From Bacteroidales bacterium (lineage in GTDB: Bacteria; Bacteroidota; Bacteroidia; Bacteroidales; WCHB1-69): 64,000 nt of DNA. The stretch is from contig JAFPXF010000051.1 of assembly GCA_017394765.1 (NCBI GenBank), positions 62,001 through 126,000 of the forward strand, read 5' to 3'. A program made the position numbers and the translations under genes. Below the pieces are notes generated by a model. The model searched no databases. It had not been told where the DNA came from and saw nothing but the letters and a program-made list of their open reading frames with translations. Position 1 is the first letter of the stretch. Every line of letters begins with the position of its first letter. Positions 51,104 through 59,320 of the stretch are shown here, piece by piece.

Positions 51104-53590
51104 CTACTCTTTCTTTTCCTTCAAAGCGTCCTGGAAAATGCTGAACACATAATCGCGTGTGGACTTGGGTTCATCACCGGGAAGTGGATACACCGGTTTT
51201 AAAAAACGCACGCTGATGGGGAATCTGAACCGGAAATACGGCAATTTGCCCCAACGTCCCAATGCGCGTTCGGTCCCTTCTATCACAAGAGGGACAATCG
51301 GCACATTCAAAGCTTGGCTGATGATGGCGAATGTCTCCTTGAACTTGCCCAACTTGCCATCCTTGGAACGGGTACCCTCCGGGAAGATGATAACATTCTT
51401 GCCTCGCATCAAAGCAGCCGCCACCTGCTGCAAGGCGGCGGTGACATTCTGGTTGATATCCATGAGAATCAAGTTGTTCTTCTTGGCCATGAATGCCATG
51501 AACTTGGAACGCCAGTGCTTTGCCTTGGCAAAGAAATAGGTTCTTCGAGACTGCGCGACTGTCAATTGGGAGATAATGCTTGGGGCGTCCATGTAACTGC
51601 GGTGGTTGGCAATCATCAAACAAGGATCCTGAGGAATATTCTCCATTCCCTGACCTTTGATTTTATAGACGACAGGCATGGCACAGCGAATGAAAGCATC
51701 TACACACCAGTGTGTTACACCTGGTTTATTCAGCCTTACTTGAGATATTTTATCCAATAGTATCTCCCGCCATGATTTTTGATTGGAATGGGTGGCATGG
51801 GTTTGGGTTTCAATAAGCTCCGTCAAGGTACGCAGTGTGCTGCACTCCTCCAACTGGTTGGGCGTTATCTTCACGTCAAATGTGCTCTCCACATATGCCA
51901 ACAGGGCCACACGCGTAAGCGAATCCATGGCAAGGTCGATTTCGAAATGAGAATCCGGGGCGGCGGAAGTCCCTGTCTCAGCATCCACAAATTGTTTCAG
52001 CAAGTCGTAGGTCTCGCCCAGACTCTCCATCTCCGATTCAGCAGGTTTCTCTTCCTGATTCTTTTCCAGCAACGGTTCGAGCAGGAACCGCTGCAGTTTA
52101 CCCAACTTTGTTTTGGGCAACTCTGTGGAGATCACATGTAAATTGCGCAGTCGCTTGTATGTGACAGCGTTTTTGTTGTAGTCCAGAATAGCATCGCGCA
52201 CAGTGTCGTCGAGCGAGCGTCCGGTGTCATCACGCACGGCACTCATCTCAGGCACTACAATAGCCGTAAGGATGCCGTCGGGTGCGCACACACCGACCTC
52301 CTTGATACAGGCATAGTGTTTAGACAGAGCGTTTTCAATCTCTTCGGGATTGATATTCTTGCCGTTAGAGGTGACAATAATGTCTTTGATGCGTCCTGTG
52401 AGCTTGAGCCCGTACTTGTCGAGGATTCCCGTGTCGCCGGTATGGAGCCATCCGTCCCGAATGACAGCCTCGGTCTCCTCTTCGCGGTGGTAGTAACCGG
52501 CCATCACGTTGTCGCCACGCACACAGACTTCTCCATTGTCGTCAATGCGGACCTCAATGCCTGGCAGCGGATGACCCGCATAGCCGATTTTGCGTCCGCC
52601 TGGGCGGGTGAAGCTGATCATAGGTGCCGTCTCCGTCATGCCATAGCCTTCCAGCACATAGAACCCCAATGCTTTATAGATGCGTGCGGTCTCAATGGAG
52701 AGTGCAGCCCCGCCGGAGACCAGGAATTTGATGTGGCCGCCGAATTTCTTGTGCACCGCCGCGAAAACCGTCTTGGAGAGCCATTGCCATCCGATGGCGT
52801 TCACCATCTTGTAGAGCCAGCGCGTGATACGCCGTTCATTGATTTTGGACATCACGCCCTTGGCCAACAGGTCGTAGAGTCGGGGCACACCGATGATGAT
52901 GCTGATTTTGCCGTCATTGAGGGTTTGCAGCACACTTTCGGCATTGAGTTTGCTCGCGATGACCACGGTGGCGCCCACCCGCAGTGGGGCCACCATCGAG
53001 CCCATTAACGGGAAAGCATGGTGCAAGGGCAGCAGAATCATCACATTGCGTTCCGGGTCGAAGATGTGGACGCTCTTGGAGACGGCATCCACATTGTAGA
53101 GGATGTTGCGATAGGTCAGCATCACGCCCTTGGGAGTGCCGGCCGTGCCTGAGGTGTAGATGATCAGCACCACGTCGTCGGGTTCCCCGGCGGGGATGTC
53201 CATCGGGACACGCTCGTTCACGTTTGCCACGGGAACCTCTTCCATCACAACCACACGGGTTGGCACACCTGACTCATGGAGCACCTTCTGCACCGAAGCA
53301 CACCGTTCCGAGGTTGTCACCAAGACATCGGGGAGGGCATCCTTCAGCACATACGCCAGCTCGTCGGGTGTGGCCAGCTCATCAATGGGAACGGCTATGG
53401 CCTTGGCATGGATGATGCCATAAAACGCGAAAATCCATTCCGGAGAGTTGGGGGCGAAGATGGCCACTTTGGACTCCTTTCCGATCGAGCCATACGCATC
53501 GGCATAGCATTGCGCATAACGCGAAAGGTCGTCGTATGTGTATCTCCTGTCCGCACATTGAATGGCGATCTTGTCGTGCAATCTAAGCAT
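51104..53590 (-). CDS. Three-domain acyl-CoA/ACP synthetase - acyl carrier - PlsC acyltransferase fusion
   Basis: Predicted 828 aa. Residues about 1-500 form an AMP-binding adenylation domain (IIYTSGTAGTPKGVMLTYRN, LEGYGMTETAPMI, GWLHTGDTGILD, ELPKTKLGKLQRF). Residues about 525-600 form an acyl-carrier domain with the phosphopantetheine serine Ser557 in EIDLAMDSLTRVALL. Residues about 630-825 form a PlsC/LPLAT domain with the HX4D motif in NHRSYMDA (H663, D668) and FPEGTRSKDGK. The enzyme could activate a fatty acid, load it on its own carrier and transfer it to a lysophospholipid, like a self-contained Aas. It follows prs by 42 bp. Confidence 0.88.
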   Translation of the reverse strand: MLRLHDKIAIQCADRRYTYDDLSRYAQCYADAYGSIGKESKVAIFAPNSPEWIFAFYGIIHAKAIAVPIDELATPDELAYVLKDALPDVLVTTSERCASVQKVLHESGVPTRVVVMEEVPVANVNERVPMDIPAGEPDDVVLIIYTSGTAGTPKGVMLTYRNILYNVDAVSKSVHIFDPERNVMILLPLHHAFPLMGSMVAPLRVGATVVIASKLNAESVLQTLNDGKISIIIGVPRLYDLLAKGVMSKINERRITRWLYKMVNAIGWQWLSKTVFAAVHKKFGGHIKFLVSGGAALSIETARIYKALGFYVLEGYGMTETAPMISFTRPGGRKIGYAGHPLPGIEVRIDDNGEVCVRGDNVMAGYYHREEETEAVIRDGWLHTGDTGILDKYGLKLTGRIKDIIVTSNGKNINPEEIENALSKHYACIKEVGVCAPDGILTAIVVPEMSAVRDDTGRSLDDTVRDAILDYNKNAVTYKRLRNLHVISTELPKTKLGKLQRFLLEPLLEKNQEEKPAESEMESLGETYDLLKQFVDAETGTSAAPDSHFEIDLAMDSLTRVALLAYVESTFDVKITPNQLEECSTLRTLTELIETQTHATHSNQKSWREILLDKISQVRLNKPGVTHWCVDAFIRCAMPVVYKIKGQGMENIPQDPCLMIANHRSYMDAPSIISQLTVAQSRRTYFFAKAKHWRSKFMAFMAKKNNLILMDINQNVTAALQQVAAALMRGKNVIIFPEGTRSKDGKLGKFKETFAIISQALNVPIVPLVIEGTERALGRWGKLPYFRFRFPISVRFLKPVYPLPGDEPKSTRDYVFSIFQDALKEKKE

Positions 53591-53632
53591 CAGAAACAGT
53601 CAGAAATTTGGAATTTTATGAATTTCGGGTTA

Positions 53633-54565
53633 TTACACATAGTAGTGCGTCGAGATGGAGGTGTCGTCCACAACGCTTTGGATAACTTTTGCCATAAGTT
53701 CGGAGACGGAGACCACTTTGATCCTGTCGCATTTTTTGCGGAATGGAATGGAGTCGGTAATGAGCACCTCGTCAAGGACGGAGTTCTCGATGTTCTCGAT
53801 GGCGTTGCCGGAGAAGAGGCCGTGCGCGCACATGGCGCGGACGCTCTTGGCACCCATCTCCTTGATGCGGGCAGCCGCCTTGCAGAGCGTGCCGGCGGTG
53901 TCGATGATGTCATCCACAATAATGACATTCTTGTCCTGAACATCACCGAGGATTTGAAGGGTTGCCACTTCATTCTGCTTCTCACGGTGTTTGTAGCCTA
54001 TAACCAAGTCGCAATTGAGGGCCTTGGCATACGTGGAGGCACGTTTGGTGCCGCCCGTGTCGGGAGAGGCGATGCAAAGGTTCTCAAGATTCATGGCTTT
54101 CACAAAGGGAATGAAAACATTGGAGGCGAAAAGATGGTCAACCGGCACCTCAAAGAATCCCTGGATCTGGTCAGCATGCAGGTCCATGGTGATCACGCGC
54201 GTGACACCGGCCGCGGTGAGCAGGTTACACATCAATTTGGCCCCGATGGAGGTACGTGGCTTGTCTTTGCGGTCCTGACGCGCATAGCCGAAATAGGGCA
54301 TCACCGCCACGATGTTGCGTGCGGAAGCGCGCTTCGCGGCATCAATCGTGATGAGCAATTCGATAATGTTGTCAGACGGTGCGAAGGTCGGTTGGATGAG
54401 AAAAACATTCTTTCCCCTGATGGTGTCATTGAAATAGACCTGGATTTCACCATCCTTGAATTGGAGGATATCCACAGGGAACAAGGGTTTTTGCAGATGT
54501 TCTGCAATGCGTCTTGCCAGTTCAGGGTTGGCTCGACCCGCAACTAAAACGTATTCGTAATCCAT
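53633..54565 (-). CDS. prs: Ribose-phosphate pyrophosphokinase
   Basis: Predicted 310 aa enzyme making PRPP from ribose-5-phosphate and ATP. Seen: VQFKDGEI-like segment ILQFKDGEIQVYFNDTIRGK, FGYARQDRKDKPRTSIGAKL, the divalent-cation/ATP site VITMDLHADQIQGFF, and the PRPP-binding loop NVIIVDDIIDTAGTLCKAA. Length matches class I enzymes. It has its own promoter box. PRPP feeds pyrimidine synthesis; pyrF and pyrK are at the window's end but in another unit. Confidence 0.96.
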   Translation of the reverse strand: MDYEYVLVAGRANPELARRIAEHLQKPLFPVDILQFKDGEIQVYFNDTIRGKNVFLIQPTFAPSDNIIELLITIDAAKRASARNIVAVMPYFGYARQDRKDKPRTSIGAKLMCNLLTAAGVTRVITMDLHADQIQGFFEVPVDHLFASNVFIPFVKAMNLENLCIASPDTGGTKRASTYAKALNCDLVIGYKHREKQNEVATLQILGDVQDKNVIIVDDIIDTAGTLCKAAARIKEMGAKSVRAMCAHGLFSGNAIENIENSVLDEVLITDSIPFRKKCDRIKVVSVSELMAKVIQSVVDDTSISTHYYV

Positions 54566-54610
54566 AACTTGCTGATATTTGTAGATTTTAGGTTTTTAAT
54601 TGTCTGACTG

Positions 54611-54618
54611 CAAAAGTA
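54611..54618 (-). promoter_or_regulatory. -7 box TACTTTTG for prs
   Basis: TACTTTTGC on the minus strand, 45 bp upstream of the prs start. Confidence 0.65.
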
Positions 54619-54678
54619 TATACTGTTTGCGTAAACTGCAAAAAAAACTTGTTACTTTTTATCAACAAAGAAAACCGG

Positions 54679-55768
54679 TCATTTTTTGCCTCCGCTCATC
54701 AGGTAAGCTTTGATGAATTCATCCAAGTCTCCATCCAGCACTGCGTTGACATTTCCGGTCTCATAGCCTGTGCGAAGGTCCTTGACCATCTTATAGGGTT
54801 GCAGCACATAACTGCGGATTTGGCTCCCCCACTCTATCCTTTTCTTGGTGCCTTCTATCTCGGCCAATTTTTCACGTTTCTTCTCCAGCTCAATCTGGTA
54901 CAGGCGCGACTTGAGCATGCGCATGGCCATTTCCCGGTTCTGGATCTGCGAGCGGGTGACCTGGCATTCCACGATAATGCCGGAGGGATGGTGGTGAAGG
55001 CGCACGGCCGTTTCCACCTTGTTGACATTCTGCCCGCCATGGCCGCTGGAGCGATAGGTATCCCAGCTGATGTCGGCGGGATTGATGTCGATGACGATGT
55101 CATCGTTGATGATAGGGTATGCGAAGACGGATGCGAAGGTGGTGTGCCGACGATTGGCCGCATCGAACGGCGAGAGGCGCACCAATCGGTGAACGCCGAT
55201 CTCGCTCTTAAGGTATCCGTATGCGTAGGGACCGTCCAATTCGACAGACACCGACTTGATGCCCACCACATCGCCTTCCTGGCGGTCCAGCAACTTGATG
55301 GAGTAATTGTTGCGTTCTGCCCAGCGGGTGTACATGCGCAACAGCATCTCTGCCCAGTCGCAACTTTCGGTGCCGCCCGCACCCGAGTTGATATTGATGA
55401 CGACGTTGAGGGAGTCCTCCTCGTCGCGCATCATATTCCGGAATTCAAGAGCCTCCACGGCTTTGAGGGCCTTGGCATACGCCGCGTCAACCTCCTGTTC
55501 GGTAGCCTCCCCCGCGTCGTGGAACTCGTCCAGGACGGAAAGCTCGTCACAAAGTTCCTCGGCTGCAGCATAGTCCTGCACCCAAGTCTTCAGCGCGCTG
55601 ATTTCCCGCATCAGCTTCTCCGCGGCCTTGGGATCGTCCCAGAAGCCGTCCTGCTGTGTGGCACGCTCCTTTTCCGCTATCTCGGATTTCTTGCCATCGA
55701 CGTCAAAGATACCTCCTTAGCTCACCGAGCCTGGCTATAAGGTTTTTGATTTGTTCGGATGTGGTCAT
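54679..55768 (-). CDS. prfB: Peptide chain release factor 2, with programmed +1 frameshift
   Basis: Frame 1 starts at 55768 and encodes 21 residues ([20 protein letters not shown] then L) before an in-frame TGA at 55705-55703. A +1 shift on CTT-TGA-C continues with [20 protein letters not shown] to the stop at 54679, giving about 362 aa in total, the usual RF2 length. The long frame contains the anticodon-like SPF region ([13 protein letters not shown]) and the catalytic GGQ in [20 protein letters not shown]2 reads UGA/UAA, so low RF2 promotes the shift (classic autoregulation). Starts 40 bp after recX in the same orientation. Reading only the ATG at 55611 would truncate the protein. Confidence 0.93.
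55702..55718 (-). promoter_or_regulatory. prfB frameshift signal
   Basis: On the minus strand the sequence AAGGAGGTATCTTTGAC combines an internal Shine-Dalgarno-like AGGAGG, 3 nt spacing, the slippery CTT codon and the UGA stop followed by C. It matches the well-known bacterial prfB recoding site. Confidence 0.93.
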
Positions 55769-55808
55769 ACTATTTTTTTTGCAGGGCCTGCACAAGGCGT
55801 TGGCCGTA

Positions 55809-56249
55809 TTATGAATTGATACTATTTTGAATTTCACTCATCCCAAAGCCACGCGACAGCAAGAAGCGCACCAGTTTCGGCTTGTCGTTGCAATCGGCGG
55901 CATGTTGGCGTTTCCATTTCTCGATGGTGTTGGACAGCATTTGAACATACTCCTCTTCGTCCACCGCATCCAAGGCATTGTCTATCAATTGAGGTTCAAT
56001 CTTTTTGGCATAAAGATGCTGCCGGATTTTCAGCTTTCCCCACTGGTCGTTCAACTTGCTTCGCACGAAAATGTCAACATAACGCTCCTCATTGAGGAAG
56101 TCGTGCTCGCGCAGGCGTCGGATAATCTCATCGCGTTGGGCCACGGAACACGGCATCGTGGTCAGTTTTTTCCGGACATCAAACTCACAGCGCTCCTGAA
56201 AGGCGCAGAAGCGTTCCAATTGGCTGAGCAGTTCGGCAGGCACGTCCAT
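55809..56249 (-). CDS. recX: RecX-family regulatory protein
   Basis: Predicted 146 aa all-helical three-helix-repeat protein that modulates RecA filaments. Seen: LERFCAFQERCEFDVRKKLT, IIRRLREHDFLNEERYVDIF, VRSKLNDQWGKLKIRQHLYA, KKIEPQLIDNALDAVDEEEY and LVRFLLSRGFGMSEIQNSI. Length fits the family. recA is not in the window. Located 24 bp after RNase E/G and 40 bp before prfB, so probably one transcript. Confidence 0.9.
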   Translation of the reverse strand: MDVPAELLSQLERFCAFQERCEFDVRKKLTTMPCSVAQRDEIIRRLREHDFLNEERYVDIFVRSKLNDQWGKLKIRQHLYAKKIEPQLIDNALDAVDEEEYVQMLSNTIEKWKRQHAADCNDKPKLVRFLLSRGFGMSEIQNSINS

Positions 56250-56273
56250 GTTACGAGTTGTTTCAGGGCTGGG

Positions 56274-57896
56274 TTATTTTTTCGATTTGGCCTTGGGATT
56301 CTTTTGGGGAGTTTCCTCCTTCACCGTTGAATCGCTCCAAAGCATGATTTCATCATTGTCAAGATTGAAGAAGTGGTGCTCCATCAAGTGATAGCTATGG
56401 TTTGCGACCAATTTGATGCGTTTCTTGTATTTCCATCTCCATTTCATCAAAATGGAGGGGAAACCTTGTTTAAGGTATGCGGCCACAAAGGGGTGTACCA
56501 TAATAGTCGCGCCCTTCTCACCCTGTTTGTCGAACAGGAATTCCAGCATATTGGCCAAATCGTCCTCAATCAGGATGGGCGGTTTCACCTTGCCAGTGCC
56601 TCGGCAGGTCGGACATTGTTCGGTGGTTTCGATGATTGTGGCTTGACGTACGCGCTGACGTGTGATCTGCATGACGCAGAACTTGTTGAGGGGCAGTATG
56701 GTGTGTTTGGCTTTGTCGTTGGCCATGAACTCTTCCATGGCCTTATAGAGGGCAAGTCGGTTTTTGGCATCGTGCAGATCGACAAAGTCGATGCAGATAA
56801 TGCCGCCCATGTCACGCAGTCGGAGTTGGCGGGCAATTTCAGCGGCGGCGATAAGATTGGTGTTCAGGGCATTCTCTTCCGGGGTCTGGCTTGACTTGAC
56901 CCGGTTGCCGCTGTTGACGTCAATGACATGCATGGCCTCGGTGTGTTCTATGATAAGATAAACGCCGCTGCGCACGGTGACCACCTTGCCGAAGGAGCTC
57001 TTGATCTGCTTGGCGACGCCGAAGCGTTCGAAGATGGGTTGCTTGTCATTGTATTGTTTAACGATATTCTCCTTGTCGGGAGAATAGAGATGCACGAAAC
57101 TCTTCACCTCCTTGAAGGCATCCGGTGTATCGACATGGATGGCCTGGAAAGAGTCGTTCAGCATCTCGCGGAGCAGGGAGGAGATGCAATCTTCCTCTTG
57201 GCTCACGCGCACAGGGGGCTTGGACGCGAACAGGTTTTCGACAGCGGTGTCCCATTTGTAACGCAGGTGGTCAAGGTCGGCAGACAGTTCCTCGGCAGTG
57301 TGGTGCTCCGCATTGGTGCGGATAATGACGCCGAAATTGCGGGGCTTGATGCCCTGTACAAGCGATTTGAGTCGCTTGCGTTCCTCGCCGCTGCGTATTT
57401 TCTGGGAAATCGTGACTTTGTCGTTAAAGGGCACCAACACGAGATAACGTCCCGCGAAAGAGACCTCCGTCGTGACGCGGGGGCCTTTTGTGGAGATCGG
57501 CTCCTTGGCCACCTGGACCATCAACTGCTGGCCCGAAGTGATGACATCGCTGATCCGCCCGTTTTTGGGGACTTCGTCCAAATACTGCACACGACTGATG
57601 CTGCGTTTGCCTGTCGTGACAGCCTGGCTCACGAATGCATTGACCGTGCGCGCATTGACACCCAAGTCCAAATAATGCAGAAATGCCTCCTTGTCGCTGC
57701 CCACATCCACAAATGCGGCGTTGAGCCCCGGCATTATTTTCTTCACCTTGCCCAAATAGATGTCGCCCACAGAAAATTGCATGGAGGATTTCTCTCTATG
57801 AATCTCCATCAATTTCTTGTCTTCCAGCACGGCCACCTGTACCTCATTGCCATGAGATGTGATGACAATCTCTTTCGATATTTGGGTTTCACTCAT
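56274..57896 (-). CDS. rng: Ribonuclease E/G family endoribonuclease
   Basis: Predicted 540 aa. N-terminal S1 domain (about 38-130, VGDIYLGKVKKIMPGLNAAF); RNase H-like and 5'-sensor region (SFAGRYLVLVPFNDKVTISQ; GVIIRTNAEHHTAEEL); catalytic DNase I-like subdomain with VIDVNSGNRVKSSQTPEENA and GGIICIDFVDLHDAKNR, providing the metal-binding aspartates; and the zinc-link CPTCRGTGKV. No long C-terminal degradosome scaffold, so it resembles RNase G. It processes rRNA and mRNA 5' ends. A long hairpin precedes its start codon. Confidence 0.93.
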   Translation of the reverse strand: MSETQISKEIVITSHGNEVQVAVLEDKKLMEIHREKSSMQFSVGDIYLGKVKKIMPGLNAAFVDVGSDKEAFLHYLDLGVNARTVNAFVSQAVTTGKRSISRVQYLDEVPKNGRISDVITSGQQLMVQVAKEPISTKGPRVTTEVSFAGRYLVLVPFNDKVTISQKIRSGEERKRLKSLVQGIKPRNFGVIIRTNAEHHTAEELSADLDHLRYKWDTAVENLFASKPPVRVSQEEDCISSLLREMLNDSFQAIHVDTPDAFKEVKSFVHLYSPDKENIVKQYNDKQPIFERFGVAKQIKSSFGKVVTVRSGVYLIIEHTEAMHVIDVNSGNRVKSSQTPEENALNTNLIAAAEIARQLRLRDMGGIICIDFVDLHDAKNRLALYKAMEEFMANDKAKHTILPLNKFCVMQITRQRVRQATIIETTEQCPTCRGTGKVKPPILIEDDLANMLEFLFDKQGEKGATIMVHPFVAAYLKQGFPSILMKWRWKYKKRIKLVANHSYHLMEHHFFNLDNDEIMLWSDSTVKEETPQKNPKAKSKK

Positions 57897-57920
57897 ATTT
57901 CAGGGGTCTATAAAAACAAT

Positions 57921-57961
57921 GAAAACTAAACGTGGCACAAGTGGGGCCTCGTTTAGTTTTC
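57921..57961 (-). promoter_or_regulatory. Perfect 12-bp hairpin before RNase E/G
   Basis: Inverted repeat GAAAACTAAACG/CGTTTAGTTTTC (57921-57932, 57950-57961) with a 17-nt loop. It lies between the small basic ORF stop (57983) and the rng start (57896). On the minus strand it is followed by ATTGTTTTTA, so it may be a partial terminator; it could also be an RNase-cleavable leader. Confidence 0.7.
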
Positions 57962-57982
57962 ATTCATTCAACTCATAAGAGA

Positions 57983-58072
57983 CTATTTGTTCTTATGTCT
58001 GTTCTTTCTCAGACGTTTTTTTCTCTTATGAGTGGACATTTTATGTCTCTTTCTTTTCTTACCACTTGGCAT
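57983..58072 (-). CDS. 29-residue Lys/Arg/His-rich small basic protein, ribosomal-protein-like
   Basis: A complete ORF (ATG 58072, TAG 57983-57985) encoding MPSGKKRKRHKMSTHKRKKR followed by LRKNRHKNK. It is almost entirely basic, a composition typical of rRNA-binding extension proteins. I recall similar tiny ORFs at this place in other Bacteroidetes genomes, and a Bacteroidetes-specific large-subunit protein (bL38) has been described; identity with it is a guess. It lies 25 bp after the HU gene and 86 bp before rng. Confidence 0.7.
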   Translation of the reverse strand: MPSGKKRKRHKMSTHKRKKRLRKNRHKNK

Positions 58073-58097
58073 AGTTATAAGGTTTTGGGGTTATGAT

Positions 58098-58382
58098 TTA
58101 TTTTGTTGATTTCTTCACAGCGTTGACAAACGTCTTGCAGGGCTTGAAGGCCGGGATGTTATGAGCGGGAATGGTAATGGTTTCGTTCTTGGAGATATTA
58201 CGAGCAGTCTTCATGGCTCTCTCTTTGATGATGAAACTACCGAAACCTCTCAAATAAACATTCTCGCCGCCGACCATAGAGTTCTTAACGGAGGACATGA
58301 AAACTTCAACGATGGTTTGCACGCTGTTTTTGTCAAAACCAGTCTTGTTGGAAATCTCATTAACGATATCAGCTTTCGTCAT
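58098..58382 (-). CDS. hup: HU-family DNA-binding protein
   Basis: Predicted 94 aa histone-like protein. Seen: MTKADIVNEISNKTGFDKNS, TIVEVFMSSVKNSMVGGENV, YLRGFGSFIIKERAMKTARN and the DNA-intercalating loop segment TITIPAHNIPAFKPCKTFVN. Length and sequence are typical of bacterial HU/IHF. First gene of the run HU - small basic protein - rng - recX - prfB, with a promoter box 50 bp upstream. Confidence 0.96.
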   Translation of the reverse strand: MTKADIVNEISNKTGFDKNSVQTIVEVFMSSVKNSMVGGENVYLRGFGSFIIKERAMKTARNISKNETITIPAHNIPAFKPCKTFVNAVKKSTK

Positions 58383-58431
58383 AATTTTTAAAATTTTAAT
58401 GTTAAAAAATACAGTGTTCTAATTGAGGGCG

Positions 58432-58439
58432 CAAAAATA
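58432..58439 (-). promoter_or_regulatory. -7 box TATTTTTG for the HU unit
   Basis: TATTTTTGC on the minus strand, 49 bp upstream of the HU start. Confidence 0.7.
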
Positions 58440-58477
58440 CAATTATTTTGCTTACGCTCCGCTATTTATGAAAAAAA

Positions 58478-59320
58478 TTATTGGATGGCATCAAGAACCT
58501 TAGTGGCGAGGCGGCTTGCGCCGATTCTGAAGCAACTGTTTGAGAGCCATTCTTTACCGAGAACTTGGGTCAGCAAATTGAGATATAGGAGGGCGGTTTC
58601 GGAATCCGAGATGCCGCCGGCCGCTTTTATGCTCACTTTCCGGCCGGTTTTTTCATGGTGTCTCCGGATGGCATCCATCATGACGACGAAAGCCTCCGGG
58701 GTGGCGTTCACCGCTATTTTGCCCGTGGAGGTCTTGATAAAGTCGGCGCCGGCGAGCATGGCCAACTGGGACGCCCTGTAAATATTATTCGGCGTTTTCA
58801 GCTCACCGGTTTCCAAGATGACCTTCAGTGTAACATTTTTGCAGACCTCGCGGATAACACGAATCTCGTCGAAGACCTCTTGCAAGTTGCCTTCCAGGAA
58901 CTTGCCTCTTGATATGACCATGTCGATTTCGTCGGCACCCTGCTGGATGGCGTACTTGATCTCGGCCACCTTTATCTCGATGGGCGACTGTCCAGCGGGA
59001 AAGGCACCCGCCACGGAGGCCACCCTGATGCCCGTTCCCTGCAGCACCGACTTGGCCTGCTTCACAAAAGGCGGATACACGCACACCGCTGCCGTGGATG
59101 GGATACGGCGTTTCTCGTTCCGGAACCCGATGGCCTTGCGACAAAGCGATTCCACGACAGCTTTGTTGTCAGAGCCCTCCAAAGTGGTGAGGTCTATGCT
59201 GCCCAAAATGAAACGGTAGGCTTCCTGCTCGTCCATGGCACGAAGCGGCTTGGACATCAAGGTTTGAAGACGCTGTTTTAATTGCGCGTCGGTATAAGGG
59301 TAATCTTCGATTTCAATCAT
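58478..59320 (-). CDS. deoC: Deoxyribose-phosphate aldolase
   Basis: Predicted 280 aa class I aldolase cleaving 2-deoxyribose-5-phosphate to glyceraldehyde-3-phosphate and acetaldehyde. Seen: AVCVYPPFVKQAKSVLQGTG, VASVAGAFPAGQSPIEIKVA, GADEIDMVISRGKFLEGN, LKVILETGELKTPNNIYRAS, the Schiff-base lysine in GADFIKTSTGKIAVNATPEA, and VSIKAAGGISDSETALLYL. It starts inside the last 8 bp of the PorV-like gene (overlap 59313-59320), so translation is probably coupled. A longer start at 59347 would overlap more. Confidence 0.95.
   Translation of the reverse strand: MIEIEDYPYTDAQLKQRLQTLMSKPLRAMDEQEAYRFILGSIDLTTLEGSDNKAVVESLCRKAIGFRNEKRRIPSTAAVCVYPPFVKQAKSVLQGTGIRVASVAGAFPAGQSPIEIKVAEIKYAIQQGADEIDMVISRGKFLEGNLQEVFDEIRVIREVCKNVTLKVILETGELKTPNNIYRASQLAMLAGADFIKTSTGKIAVNATPEAFVVMMDAIRRHHEKTGRKVSIKAAGGISDSETALLYLNLLTQVLGKEWLSNSCFRIGASRLATKVLDAIQ

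Noticed and set aside
55703..55768. prfB as a pseudogene broken by an in-frame TGA
   Set aside because: The stop lies exactly within the canonical programmed frameshift signal and the +1 frame continues as normal RF2.
56928..57929. Plus-strand frame over the 5' half of RNase E/G
   Set aside because: Shadow of a highly conserved gene; also runs through the hairpin region.
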